Position numbers and translations under genes: made by a program. This document shows, piece after piece, positions 18,199 through 26,991 of a DNA stretch of 64,000 nucleotides. A model generated the notes under the pieces. The model was not told the origin of the DNA. It saw only the letters and a program-made list of their open reading frames with translations, and ran no database searches. Each line of letters begins with the position of its first letter. Within the stretch, counting starts at the first letter, position 1. Origin of the DNA: Zobellella maritima (GTDB lineage Bacteria > Pseudomonadota > Gammaproteobacteria > Enterobacterales > Aeromonadaceae); assembly GCF_003075035.1 (NCBI RefSeq), contig NZ_QCZE01000001.1, forward strand, positions 444,187-508,186, given 5' to 3'.

Positions 18199-19214
18199 CA
18201 GGCAACTTCCTTTAGTTCGGTGCGGTTGAATACCAGTTCCAGCGGGCTGCCGGCCGGCAGCAGGGCATCGGCTCCCCGGTTCAGCCGGTCCACCGTCAGC
18301 TGGCAGCCGGCGGCCTGGATACGGTAGCGGATCACATTGCCCAGCAGCTGGTGACCGGTGACCATGGCCGGTACCGGTGACGTCATGGCGGGGCCGTAGT
18401 CCCGGCCGGATTCACGAATATAGATGGACTCGGGACGAACGGCCAGCCTGCCATTGATAGTGAGCCCCAGTAACCGGCGGGCCTGCTCGGGGGTGAGCAG
18501 ATTATAGTTGCCCATAAAGCCGGCAACAAAGTCGTTGGCGGGGCGGGTATAGACCGCTTCGGCGGTACCGGCCTGGACAATCTGGCCCTGGTTCATAACA
18601 AAGACCCGATCCGACATTGTCAACGCTTCTTCCTGATCGTGGGTCACGAAGACGGTGGTCAGGTTCAGCTGTTGCTGAATGGTGCGGATCTGCTCGCGCA
18701 GATGTTTGCGGATGGGCGCATCCAGTGCCGACAGCGGTTCGTCCAGCAGCAGGATACGTGGCCGTACCACCAGCGCCCGGGCCAGGGCGACGCGCTGGCG
18801 CTGGCCACCGGACAGGCTGGCGGGGTAATAGCTCTCTCGGCCATCCAGTCCGACCAGCTCTACCGACTCGGCCACCCGGCGTTTGATGTCATTGACATCG
18901 AGTCGTTGCATCTTCAGGCCGAAGGCGATGTTGTCGGCGACCGTAAGATTGGGAAACAGCGCATAGCTCTGAAACACCATGCCGATGCCCCGTTTCTGCG
19001 GTTTAAGCCAGGTGATGTCTTCCCCGGCCACCCGTATCTGCCCCTGGTCCGGGGTGGTCAGTCCCGCCAGGCTGCGCAGCAGGGTGGACTTGCCGCAGCC
19101 CGAGGGGCCGAGCAGGGTAATGAATTCGCCTTGGCGAATGTCGAAACTGATATTTTTGAATACCGGGGTGTCGTTAAAGGACTTGGTCAGGTTGGCGACT
19201 TCCAGATAATGCAT
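18198..19214 (-). CDS. ABC transporter ATPase (PhnT/spermidine-type) of the ABC operon
   Basis: A 338-residue importer ATPase. It has Walker A GPSGCGKSTLLR, signature LSGGQRQRVALAR, Walker B ILLLDEPLSALDAP and switch His in VTHDQEEALT. A carboxy-terminal TOBE-like domain follows (RLAVRPESIYIRESG). Length and layout fit the iron/AEP/spermidine importer group. The start MHYLEVANLTKSF at 19214 overlaps the upstream permease stop by one base; the open frame continues far upstream but only as a shadow of the permease gene. Confidence 0.9.
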   Translation of the reverse strand: MHYLEVANLTKSFNDTPVFKNISFDIRQGEFITLLGPSGCGKSTLLRSLAGLTTPDQGQIRVAGEDITWLKPQKRGIGMVFQSYALFPNLTVADNIAFGLKMQRLDVNDIKRRVAESVELVGLDGRESYYPASLSGGQRQRVALARALVVRPRILLLDEPLSALDAPIRKHLREQIRTIQQQLNLTTVFVTHDQEEALTMSDRVFVMNQGQIVQAGTAEAVYTRPANDFVAGFMGNYNLLTPEQARRLLGLTINGRLAVRPESIYIRESGRDYGPAMTSPVPAMVTGHQLLGNVIRYRIQAAGCQLTVDRLNRGADALLPAGSPLELVFNRTELKEVA

Positions 19215-20005
19215 CAGGCGCTCCGTTTTTGCAGGTGCAGGGCGAACCAGGTCGCCAGGCCGATAAAGAGGAAATAGGACATCACCATGGCACTGGTAAA
19301 GTGGCCGCTGTTGGTGCGTTGACTGTACAGGTAAACCTGCAGGGTTTCGAAGCGGGTGCCCACCAGCATGTTGGCAAACACGAATTCTCCGAACAGGAAA
19401 GAAAAAGACAGAAACAGCGCGGCCAGCAGGCCGTTTTTGATATTGGGCAACACCAGCTGCAGAAAGGCACGCGTGGTGCCGGTGCCCAGCAGGTGGGCCG
19501 CGTCCATCAGATCCGGTAGATTGATGGCCTCCAGGTTGTTGGCCAGCGCCCGGTACATGAAGGGCAGACTGATGGTGAAGTAGCAGAAGATCAAAATCCA
19601 GGGGCCGCCGACCAGGGGCAGGGGACCGCCCGCATAGAGCTGCAGCAGTCCGACCGAGGAGACCACGGGCGGGACCGCGAACGGCAGCAGTATCACTATG
19701 TTCATCACGCCTTTCAGCCGAGGGAAGTAGTAGAACACCACAAAAAGGGTCGGCAGTATCAGCAGCAGACTGAACAGCAGGGCGGCCAGGCACACCAGCA
19801 GTGAGCGACCGAAAGCGGCCAGGAAACGGCTGTCCGACCAGAGCGTCAGGTACCAGTCCAGGGTAAAGCCGCTGGGCAGGATATGGGCGCCCCACTGGGC
19901 TGCCAGTGAATACACCAGGGTGATGACAATGGGAGCGGCGAGCAGCAAAACCAGCCCGGCGACCGTCAGCTGCGCCAGCAGGGGTGCTTGGGGTTGCTTA
20001 TTCAT
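19214..20005 (-). CDS. ABC transporter permease (second subunit)
   Basis: A 263-residue integral membrane permease of the BPD_transp_1 family with about six helices. The EAA-type loop is LMDAAHLLGTGTTRAFLQLVLPNIKNGLLAALFLSFSF. The start at 20005 lies within the end of the first permease gene (8-base overlap). Its amino terminus MNKQPQAPLLAQLTVAGLVLLL reads as a first membrane helix. It acts with the neighbouring permease and ATPase. Confidence 0.88.
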   Translation of the reverse strand: MNKQPQAPLLAQLTVAGLVLLLAAPIVITLVYSLAAQWGAHILPSGFTLDWYLTLWSDSRFLAAFGRSLLVCLAALLFSLLLILPTLFVVFYYFPRLKGVMNIVILLPFAVPPVVSSVGLLQLYAGGPLPLVGGPWILIFCYFTISLPFMYRALANNLEAINLPDLMDAAHLLGTGTTRAFLQLVLPNIKNGLLAALFLSFSFLFGEFVFANMLVGTRFETLQVYLYSQRTNSGHFTSAMVMSYFLFIGLATWFALHLQKRSA

Positions 20006-20915
20006 AACGACTCCGGGTAATGATCCACTGGTTGACGGCGGTAACCACAAATAACAGCAGCATCAGCAACAGCGACAGGGCGGCCGCCAGCTGGGGCTCG
20101 AGGAAAATGTCACCGGCCACCAGGGCGGATATCTGTATGGTGACCAGGTTATAATTGCTGGTCATAAGCGCAAAGGTACTGGCGTAGGCACCCAGGGCGT
20201 TGGCCAGCAGGATAATAAAGGTGCCCAGTAATGCGGGTGTCAGTACCGGCAATACCACCCGCAGCCAGTATTGCCAGGGCCGGGCCCCGAGCAGGGCGGC
20301 GGCCTCGCGCCAGTCTTTCTGAATGCCGTCGAAGGCCGGATAGAGCAGCAGTATGGCCAACGGGATCTGGAAATAGGTATAGAGGATGATCAGTCCGCCG
20401 CGGGAGTAGAGGTTGAACCCCTCGATCAGACCGGCGTCACGCAGCAGCAGGGTGACGGCGCCGTTCATGCCGAGCAGCACGATAAAGGCAAAGGCCAGTG
20501 GCACCCCGGAAAAGTTGCTGGCCATGGTGGTAAACGCCACCACCGCATCCTGTACCTTGCCCGGTACCTGACGCAGCGCCGCGGTACCCATCAGCGCAAT
20601 CAGCAGGCCCAGCAGGCTGGACCAGAGCGCCAGATCGATGCTGTTACCGAAGGATTGACGATAGAAGGGCGAGTCGAGGATCTCGTTAAAATTGGCCAGA
20701 CTCCAGTCACCGTCGGCCTGAAAGCTGTTGATCAGCACCCAGAAGATAGGCGCCAGCTGAAACAGGCCGAACACCACTACAAAGGGCAGCAGCCATAGCA
20801 GCGGCAAACTGCGCCGCCAGGCAGCGGGTCTGGTCGCGCCGCAATTAACTCCGGGAGACGCAGGCAGGATCCTGCCTGCGCCAGCGCGATGCTTCATGGT
20901 GACGGTCTCTGTCAT
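19998..20915 (-). CDS. ABC transporter permease (first subunit)
   Basis: A 305-residue membrane permease with an amino-terminal cytoplasmic tail, then about six helices from RSLPLLWLLPFVVVFGLFQLAP. The coupling loop is DWREAAALLGARPWQYWLRVVLPVLTPALLG. I placed the start at the ATG at 20915, which forms an ATGA overlap with the phosphatase stop; the frame is open upstream but lies inside that gene. The arrangement indicates translational coupling. Confidence 0.88.
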   Translation of the reverse strand: MTETVTMKHRAGAGRILPASPGVNCGATRPAAWRRSLPLLWLLPFVVVFGLFQLAPIFWVLINSFQADGDWSLANFNEILDSPFYRQSFGNSIDLALWSSLLGLLIALMGTAALRQVPGKVQDAVVAFTTMASNFSGVPLAFAFIVLLGMNGAVTLLLRDAGLIEGFNLYSRGGLIILYTYFQIPLAILLLYPAFDGIQKDWREAAALLGARPWQYWLRVVLPVLTPALLGTFIILLANALGAYASTFALMTSNYNLVTIQISALVAGDIFLEPQLAAALSLLLMLLLFVVTAVNQWIITRSRYE

Positions 20916-21715
20916 GCCAGCAGCCCCTCGCATTCGCTTTTCTCGTGCGCAGTCCCCAGCAGACTGGCGATGGTGCCGCATAGATCAAGCTGCCGGGGTC
21001 GGGCCTGGGCGTCATGGCTGAAGGCATGGCCTGCCACAAACAGCGGTATGTCCCGTTCTTCCGGCAGAATGCCGCTGTGACTGTTATCCCGGTTCATGCC
21101 GTGATCACTGGTGATCAGCACCTGATATCCTTCATCCAGCCAGCGTGGCAGGTAATCAGCCAGCAGCAGATCGAAACGCCGGGCGCTGTTGCGGTACTGG
21201 CGCGAGTCCAGGCCGAACTTGTGGCCGGCATCATCGGTGTTCATGGGGTGGATCAGCAAAAAGTCCGGGTCGAACCGGGTTCTGAGGATCTCCGCGTCCT
21301 GCAGCAGGTGGCAGTCCGGGTAGTGGTCCTGAGAGTAGAACAGCCCGTACTGGATTGGCAGTTCCGGATCCAGGGTGAAGCGATCCCGCACCGGTTCATA
21401 GGGGGCCCGGTTATACAGTTCGCTGACCCAGTGATAGGCTGCCGCCGCCGTGGTCAACCCCGCCCGGCGTGCCAGATTGAATATGCTCTGCTGGTTGCTC
21501 AGCCGTGCCATGTCGTTGTTCAGTATGCCGCTGTCCACCGGCCGGGTGCCGGTGAGAATGCACTCGTAAAGGGGGCGGGACACTGCCGGCAATTCGCACT
21601 GCATCTTGTAGCCGGTCAGGCGACCGGCTTCGTTCAGACCCTGAAGGTAGCCCAGGCAGTCCCGGGCAACCTCGTAGGCCAGGCCGTCTATCACGACCAG
21701 TATGACCTTGTTCAT
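20912..21715 (-). CDS. Alkaline-phosphatase-superfamily hydrolase (NPP/phosphonoacetate-hydrolase-like)
   Basis: A 267-residue enzyme without a signal peptide, so probably cytoplasmic. All superfamily metal and catalytic positions can be placed: D10 (VVIDGLAYE), nucleophile S46 (PAVSRPLYECILTG), D161 and H165 (DDAGHKFG), D204 and H205 (ITSDHGMN) and H213. A Ser or Thr at the nucleophile site followed by a P/LY segment is typical of nucleotide pyrophosphatase/phosphodiesterase and phosphonoacetate hydrolase relatives. It lies 3 bases after the binding protein gene and before the permeases. It probably cleaves the imported phosphodiester, phosphonate or phosphomonoester; which one is not evident. 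Confidence 0.85.
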   Translation of the reverse strand: MNKVILVVIDGLAYEVARDCLGYLQGLNEAGRLTGYKMQCELPAVSRPLYECILTGTRPVDSGILNNDMARLSNQQSIFNLARRAGLTTAAAAYHWVSELYNRAPYEPVRDRFTLDPELPIQYGLFYSQDHYPDCHLLQDAEILRTRFDPDFLLIHPMNTDDAGHKFGLDSRQYRNSARRFDLLLADYLPRWLDEGYQVLITSDHGMNRDNSHSGILPEERDIPLFVAGHAFSHDAQARPRQLDLCGTIASLLGTAHEKSECEGLLA

Positions 21716-21718
21716 AAC

Positions 21719-22771
21719 TTACCTCTGCTGGTGGATCAGCACGGCTGACTGCCACTGGCGGGAAAGGGTGCGGGTGCTCTTCTCCCAGGCATCATGGTCG
21801 GCAATGGGACGTGCTGCGGCATACATGTCGTTGGGCAGCAGCTTTTCCTGTACATCGGCGGGCAAGGTGACGGTGCTGCGGATGGGGCGGGCATAGCCCC
21901 GGGCCAGGTTGATTTGGCCCGCATCGCTCAGTATGTATTCCCGGGCCAGCTTGGCGGCATTGGGGTGTTTGGCATATTTGTTGATGATGGTGGCGTAGCC
22001 GGAGATCAGCGAGCCGTCACTGGGGATCACCACGGTGAAGCGGTCACGGTCGATTTGATCCCGATAGTTGAGTGCATTGAAATCCCACAGTATTGCCATT
22101 TCCACTTCGCCTTTCTCCAGGTTGGCGATATTCGGGTCGACCGGTGACAGGCGGTCCTGCCTGGCCAGCTCGGCAAACAGATTCAGGGCCGGTTTAATAT
22201 TGGACTCGTTCCCGCCCCGGGCGAAGGCGGCCGCCAGCAAGGCGCTGTTGGCCTGGGCGGCAACACCGACATCACCGACGGTGACCTGATAGTCCCCGTC
22301 CAGCAGTTCCTGCCAGGAGGTCGGCGTCTTTTTTACCAGCTCGTTGTTGACGATAAAGGCGATGGTACCGGTGTAGCCCAACATCCAGTGGCCGTCCTTG
22401 TCCTTGGCCCAGTCGGGGATCTCGTCCCAGGTGGTGGGCTTGTAGGGCTGGGTGACCCCCTGGCGCACGGCGATGGGACCGAAGGCGGCACCCACGTCAC
22501 CGATATCGGCGGTGGCATTGTCTTTTTCGGCAGCGAACTTGGCGATTTCCTGGGCGGAGCTCATATCGGTATCCTGGTGATGGATGCCATATATTGCATC
22601 CAGATCCCGCCAGGTATCCTTCCAATTGGCCCAGCTGTCGGGCATGCCGACACTGTATACCTTGCCTTCAGCGCGGGCCTTGCTTTCCAGCTCGCTGAGT
22701 TCGGTGGCCAGCACCGGGGTGGTGCCGAGGGCCAGGGCAAGCAGGCTTGAGGTTTTCAGTATGCTTTTCAT
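21719..22771 (-). CDS. ABC transporter substrate-binding protein of the phosphatase operon
   Basis: A 350-residue periplasmic binding protein with the signal peptide MKSILKTSSLLALALGTTPVLA. The mature part follows the family 1/AEP-iron group layout (EGKVYSVGMPDSWANWKDTWRDL, then DIGDVGAAFGPIAV, then LGYTGTIAFIVNNELV and the EGEVEMAILWDFNALN-like segment). The ATG at 22771 is preceded by AGAGG. It is the first gene of a six-gene operon and faces a GntR/UTRA regulator; an operator-like palindrome lies just upstream of its start. The ligand is unknown, though the neighbouring hydrolases suggest a phosphorus-containing compound. Confidence 0.87.
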   Translation of the reverse strand: MKSILKTSSLLALALGTTPVLATELSELESKARAEGKVYSVGMPDSWANWKDTWRDLDAIYGIHHQDTDMSSAQEIAKFAAEKDNATADIGDVGAAFGPIAVRQGVTQPYKPTTWDEIPDWAKDKDGHWMLGYTGTIAFIVNNELVKKTPTSWQELLDGDYQVTVGDVGVAAQANSALLAAAFARGGNESNIKPALNLFAELARQDRLSPVDPNIANLEKGEVEMAILWDFNALNYRDQIDRDRFTVVIPSDGSLISGYATIINKYAKHPNAAKLAREYILSDAGQINLARGYARPIRSTVTLPADVQEKLLPNDMYAAARPIADHDAWEKSTRTLSRQWQSAVLIHQQR

Positions 22772-22784
22772 CGGTTCCAATCCT

Positions 22785-22798
22785 CTGGACTAGGTCAG
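22785..22798. promoter_or_regulatory. Operator-like palindrome upstream of the binding protein gene
   Basis: CTGGACTAGGTCAG, an imperfect dyad, lies 14-27 bases upstream of the binding-protein start and overlaps its ribosome binding site. It shares TGGACTAG and the spacing of the CA with the second site at 22939-22952, so both are probably read by the divergent GntR/UTRA protein. Confidence 0.5.
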
Positions 22799-22856
22799 GT
22801 TCGGGGTCGATGTTAGAGGGGTATTGTGTCAGTTTTAAGGCGGTTTTATGGCGATC

Positions 22857-22887
22857 TTATGTATAAGTGTTTATTTTTTATACATAA
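22857..22887. promoter_or_regulatory. Perfect 10-bp inverted repeat in the divergent promoter region
   Basis: TTATGTATAA (22857-22866) and TTATACATAA (22878-22887) are exact inverted repeats with an 11-base AT-rich spacer. The position between the two divergent transcription units suggests an operator or overlapping promoters. Confidence 0.45.
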
Positions 22888-22938
22888 CCAGGGTCATTTT
22901 GCTGTCATAAACCAGTGCAAAGCTAGGATGAATGTTTA

Positions 22939-22952
22939 TTGGACTAGACCAA
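22939..22952. promoter_or_regulatory. Operator-like palindrome upstream of the GntR/UTRA gene
   Basis: TTGGACTAGACCAA is a near-perfect dyad (TTGG-N-CTAG-N-CCAA) immediately before the regulator start at 22958. It resembles 22785-22798 and the general TGG(T/A)CTAGACCA pattern of HutC-subfamily operators. Autoregulation is inferred. Confidence 0.55.
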
Positions 22953-22957
22953 AAGAG

Positions 22958-23710
22958 ATGGGCGAACAAAGGACAACTCAAAGTGCAACCATTATCCATA
23001 CCCTGCGGCAACAACTGGCCAGCCAGGCGTTGGTGCCCGGCAACAAGCTGCCGGCGGAGCGGGAGCTGGCAGACTTGTTTGCTACCACCCGGATCACGGT
23101 GAAGGAGGCGCTGCATACCCTGGAAGCGGAAGGGCTGATTTATCGGGAAGAGCGACGTGGCTGGTTTGTATCCCGGCCCCGGTTGGTCTATAACCCGGCC
23201 AGCCGCTCCCATTTTCATACCCTGGTGGCGGCCCAGAACCGGGTCGCCAGCACCCGGGTGCTGGGTTGCGAAACCGTATTGGCCCCCGCCGAATTGGTAC
23301 CCGAGATGGCGTTGGCGCCACTCAGCCGGCTGACCCGTATCCGCCGGGTGCGCAGCATCGATCAGCGGCCGGTACTGTACGTCGAGCACTACCTTATCCC
23401 CGACTATTTCCCGGCTATTGCCGATCAGGATCTGAGCCAGTCACTGACCAGACTGTATGAAATTCAATATGGATTGCACTACGGCCGTTCCCGGTTTGAT
23501 ATCTGTCCCACTGCCGCCTGTGGTGAGGCGGCGCGGACGCTCAGCCTGGCCGAAGGCAGCCCGGTGCTGGCGGTGACCCGGGTCAACTATGATCAGCATG
23601 GCCGCATTATCGACTGTGATCGGGAGATATGGCGTCATGATGCGGTACGTATCCGCATCGACAGCCATCAACGGAATTCCGGTAGCCCTGGCTCACGATC
23701 AGGGTCCTGA
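22958..23710 (+). CDS. GntR-family regulator with UTRA ligand domain
   Basis: A 250-residue HutC/PhnF-like repressor. The winged helix-turn-helix occupies about 10-75 (LRQQLASQALVPGNKLPAERELADLFATTRITVKEALHTLEAEGLIYREERRG, abbreviated by key residues PxER and TVxEAL), and the UTRA effector domain follows from about 95 to 240. I chose the ATG at 22958; the frame is open to 22826 and an ATG at 22928 is also possible, but the operator-like palindrome at 22939-22952 would then lie inside the gene. It is divergent from the phosphatase/ABC operon and is its likely regulator. The effector is probably the transported compound. Confidence 0.85.
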   Translation: MGEQRTTQSATIIHTLRQQLASQALVPGNKLPAERELADLFATTRITVKEALHTLEAEGLIYREERRGWFVSRPRLVYNPASRSHFHTLVAAQNRVASTRVLGCETVLAPAELVPEMALAPLSRLTRIRRVRSIDQRPVLYVEHYLIPDYFPAIADQDLSQSLTRLYEIQYGLHYGRSRFDICPTAACGEAARTLSLAEGSPVLAVTRVNYDQHGRIIDCDREIWRHDAVRIRIDSHQRNSGSPGSRSGS

Positions 23711-24583
23711 CGGGCCTTGGGCCAGCTCGCCGGTCAGCAGCCTGGCCAGCGGCTGCCGGCTGCGGAACAGGTTGGTCCGGCGGCCTTCCCGGGTCAGGTA
23801 GATATGTCCGTCCGCCCCCAGGGCGACGCCCTCGAACTGTCCTCCTTCGTCGAGGATGAAATGACGGCCCTGCCGCTCGATGACGTGTCCGTCCCGCACC
23901 GGGTACAGCCAGAGATAGGCCCGCCGGTCCAGCCAGTTGCGGCCATAGCCCAGCAGTATCAGGGTCTGGCTGTCGGCGTCATAGTCGGCGGCGGTGACCA
24001 GCATGCGGGTATTCAGCCGCTGTTGCTCGGCCAGCGGCGCGGACGGCGTGGTCGGATCCAACTTATAGAGGGCGGTCTGCTCATCCAGCCAGCGTTTGGT
24101 CAGCAACCAGAGCTCGCCGTTGACCCAGGTCAGGGCTTCGGCATCAAAGTTGTGTTGATGCTGAGCGGGCATGAAACTGAGCTGCTCGGCATAGCGTACC
24201 GGCAGTATGCGGGAGAGGCTGGCCCCTCGCGTCTCGGCATCGAGCTGATAGATCACCAGATTCTGCCGATGGCCGCCATTGTTGCCGATATCGGCCAGAT
24301 AGAAGGTGTCGCCGGCAAGCGTGATATCCTCCCAGTCGCGATTGTACACACCGGCCAGCGGCCATACCGCCAGGATCTGACCGGCCGCATCCAGCCTGAA
24401 TAATTCCTCCTCGTTGCCGCTGTCGTTATGGCTGATAAAGCCGTCCCGCCAGGCGATCAGTCCCGAGGTCTCCGCCAGGCGGCCGGGAAAATCGGCGACC
24501 GGTAACAAGGCCAGGCGCGGGCTGTCGGCGGATGCGCAGCCGGACAGTAATATCAATGTCAGCAGTAGCGGAATGAGGTGCAA
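23699..24583 (-). CDS. Probable lipoprotein, beta-propeller-like
   Basis: A 294-residue product with the lipoprotein signal MHLIPLLLTLILLSGCAS (LSGC lipobox, lipidated Cys 16). The rest contains repeated WEDITLAGDTFYLADIGNNGG-, FDAEALTWVNGELWLLTKR- and FEGVALGADGHIYLTREG-like segments, consistent with a periplasmic or outer-membrane beta-propeller of the SdiA/esterase-like type. I cannot give a function. The start is a TTG preceded by AAGGAT at good spacing; no ATG is available. It converges on the GntR gene with a 12-base overlap and is divergent from benE. Confidence 0.65.
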   Translation of the reverse strand: MHLIPLLLTLILLSGCASADSPRLALLPVADFPGRLAETSGLIAWRDGFISHNDSGNEEELFRLDAAGQILAVWPLAGVYNRDWEDITLAGDTFYLADIGNNGGHRQNLVIYQLDAETRGASLSRILPVRYAEQLSFMPAQHQHNFDAEALTWVNGELWLLTKRWLDEQTALYKLDPTTPSAPLAEQQRLNTRMLVTAADYDADSQTLILLGYGRNWLDRRAYLWLYPVRDGHVIERQGRHFILDEGGQFEGVALGADGHIYLTREGRRTNLFRSRQPLARLLTGELAQGPSGP

Positions 24584-24727
24584 TGGGTATCCTTTGGTTG
24601 AATCAGGTATGGGTGACGTAAAGACAGTACTTGCGTGGCGCGTACATGGTTGTCATTTCTGCGCGGTTTGGCAATACAATGGCTGTCCTTTTCTTCGCTT
24701 ATTATCGATGCTATTCGGAGCATAACA

Positions 24728-25972
24728 ATGGTTTTTAAGGACTGGTCGATATCGGCTGTCACCGCCGGTTTCCTGGCGGTGCTGATCTCCTACTCGGGGC
24801 CGCTGATCATCTTTTTCCAGGTGGCGCAGAGTGCCAATATAAACCATGAGATGATGGTGTCCTGGGTATGGGCCATTTCGATCGGTGCGGCGGTGTCGGG
24901 CATACTGTTGAGCTGGTGGCTGAAGGTACCGGTGGTGACCGCTTGGTCCGTGCCCGGTTCGGCATTGTTGATCAGCATGTTTCCCGACCTCAGCCTGAAT
25001 CAGGCGGTGGGCGCCTATATCACGGCGGGACTGATCATTTTCCTGATCGGCATCTCCGGCTACTTCGATAAGTTGATGAGAGCGATACCCAAGGGGATTG
25101 CCTGCGGCATGATGGCGGGGATCCTGTTCCAGTTCGGCGTGGGGGCTTTTCAGGCGGTGGAGTCGATGCCGGCGCTGACTTTCATGATGATAGCCGCCTA
25201 CCTGCTGCTGAAACGGCTGTGTCCTCGCTACTGCATGATATTGGTAATGCTGGTGGGGGTGATCCTGACCATGGGACTGGAGGGGGTCGATCTGAGCGGG
25301 TTTGAGTGGAGCCTGGCCGAGCCGGTGTTTATTCGCCCGGAATGGAGTTGGCATACCACCCTGAGTCTGGCCATCCCGCTGGTGCTGGTGAGCATGACGG
25401 GACAGTTTCTGCCCGGCATGGCAATTTTGCGCAGTTCGGGCTATCACACCAGGGCCACGCCCATCATAGTGGTGACTGGTGTCATGTCGATGGTGGTGGC
25501 GATGTTTGGCGGTATCACCATAGTGATTGCCGCCATTACCGCCGCCCTGTGCACCGGCAGGGAGGCTCATGAATCGCCGGATAAACGCTATGTGGCGGGC
25601 ATCGCCAATGGCCTGTTTTATCTGCTGGGCGGCTGCTTTGGCGGCAGCATCATATTGCTGTTCACCGCCTTGCCGAAAGAGTTTGTGGCAATCCTGGCGG
25701 GATTGGCTCTGATCGGTGCCATCACCAGCAATGTGATGGGTGCCATCAATGACGCTGATCATCGGGAGGCGGCCATGGTGACCTTCCTGGCGACCGCCTC
25801 GGGCATGAGCTTCTGGGGGCTGGGGTCGGCGTTCTGGGGAGTGGTGCTGGGGGGCGCGACCTACCTGGTATTGCACAAGGTATACCGGTTGCCGGCCCGG
25901 GCCAGCCGCGGCTCGGCGCAGGTGGCGGACTCGTCTAAGGCACCAGACGACGGCGAGCCGAAAGATGTCTGA
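24728..25972 (+). CDS. BenE-family benzoate/H+ symporter-like membrane protein
   Basis: A 414-residue inner-membrane transporter with about 12 helices. The family-typical start FKDWSISAVTAGFLAVLISYSGPLIIFFQ and the central GQFLPGMAILRSSGYHTRATPII region match BenE (YdcO-like) proteins. The ATG at 24728 has GGAG 8 bases upstream. No aromatic degradation genes are nearby, so benzoate is not a safe substrate assignment. Its last 38 bases overlap the convergent rarD-like gene. Confidence 0.88.
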   Translation: MVFKDWSISAVTAGFLAVLISYSGPLIIFFQVAQSANINHEMMVSWVWAISIGAAVSGILLSWWLKVPVVTAWSVPGSALLISMFPDLSLNQAVGAYITAGLIIFLIGISGYFDKLMRAIPKGIACGMMAGILFQFGVGAFQAVESMPALTFMMIAAYLLLKRLCPRYCMILVMLVGVILTMGLEGVDLSGFEWSLAEPVFIRPEWSWHTTLSLAIPLVLVSMTGQFLPGMAILRSSGYHTRATPIIVVTGVMSMVVAMFGGITIVIAAITAALCTGREAHESPDKRYVAGIANGLFYLLGGCFGGSIILLFTALPKEFVAILAGLALIGAITSNVMGAINDADHREAAMVTFLATASGMSFWGLGSAFWGVVLGGATYLVLHKVYRLPARASRGSAQVADSSKAPDDGEPKDV

Positions 25973-26819
25973 TGCCTTCCAGCACCAGTAGTCCCATCGC
26001 CAGCCAGGTGGGGATATAGGTCAGCCACTCGTGGGGGGCTATGCTCTCGCCCAGCAGCAGGGCAACGCCTACCAGCAGCACCGGCTCCACATACCCGAGC
26101 AGGCCGAACAGGCTGAACACCAACATGCGGCTGGCCAGGGTATAGCAGACCAGTGCTGCGGCACTCAGTGCGCCCAGAACCAGGATCAGCGGATACAGCG
26201 TGGGCTGGGCCTGCAGGGTAACGCCGGGCGCGCTGGCCGCCACAAACCAGCCGGCGGCGGGCAGCATCAGCAGCATGTCCATCCAGAGCCCGCCCAGGTG
26301 GTTGTTGCCCAGCTGGCGCCGCAAGACAAAATAGAGCGGGTAACCGATGGCAACCACCAGGGTTTCCCAGGAAAATCCTCCTGCCCGGTATAGTTCATGC
26401 GTTACACCCAGGGTGGCACAGGCGACAGCCAGCCGCTGCAGTCCCGTTAACCGGTCCCGATAAAACAGCCTGCCGACCAGCACGATGACCAGCGGCATCA
26501 GAAAGTAGCCAAGGGACACCTGCAAGGCCCGACCGGCCAGCGGCGCCCACATAAACAGCCAGAGCTGAATGCCCAGCAAGGCGGATGATGCCAGCAGCCC
26601 GGCCAGCAATGCCGGGCGGGCGAGCAGTCGTTGTATCAGCTCCCTGGCCGCCTGCCAGTCACCGCTGTAGAGCATAAACAGGCTCAGGCAGGGAAAAGTC
26701 AGCAGCATGCGCCAGCCATACACGGCTTCGCCGTCGAGTGGCGCGAGCAGGCTGGTATAATAGTACAGCAGTGCAAACAGCAGGGAAGATAACAACGACA
26801 GCAACAGACCGCGGGACAA
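25935..26819 (-). CDS. rarD: RarD-like EamA-family permease
   Basis: A 294-residue protein with about ten membrane helices and two EamA/DMT repeats. The start (MSRGLLLSLLSSLLFALLYYYTSLLAPLDGEAVYGWRML, key residues YYY and GWR) and FLMPLVIVLVGRLFYRDRLTGLQR are characteristic of RarD, whose role is still poorly defined. The start is a TTG with GGAG six bases before it. It overlaps the end of the BenE gene on the other strand. Confidence 0.82.
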   Translation of the reverse strand: MSRGLLLSLLSSLLFALLYYYTSLLAPLDGEAVYGWRMLLTFPCLSLFMLYSGDWQAARELIQRLLARPALLAGLLASSALLGIQLWLFMWAPLAGRALQVSLGYFLMPLVIVLVGRLFYRDRLTGLQRLAVACATLGVTHELYRAGGFSWETLVVAIGYPLYFVLRRQLGNNHLGGLWMDMLLMLPAAGWFVAASAPGVTLQAQPTLYPLILVLGALSAAALVCYTLASRMLVFSLFGLLGYVEPVLLVGVALLLGESIAPHEWLTYIPTWLAMGLLVLEGIRHLSARRRLVP

Positions 26820-26991
26820 GGTTGGCTCCGTATGGGTGAGAAAGGGAAGGGTGCGCGCAAGTATAGGGCGGGTCCCTATAGAAATATATCGTGCTTAAGG
26901 TTTATTTAGGTTTTTAATGTCTGGTCAAACCGGTAGTAGCAGTGAAATAAACGGGTGAGTCGTGACGGAATTGACAGCCAATGCCGGTCGG

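Noticed and set aside
19215-19895. Upstream extension of the ABC ATPase frame (565 codons in all)
   Set aside because: The extra part is an out-of-frame shadow of the permease gene; the true ATPase starts at MHYLEVANLTKSF (19214), overlapping the permease stop.
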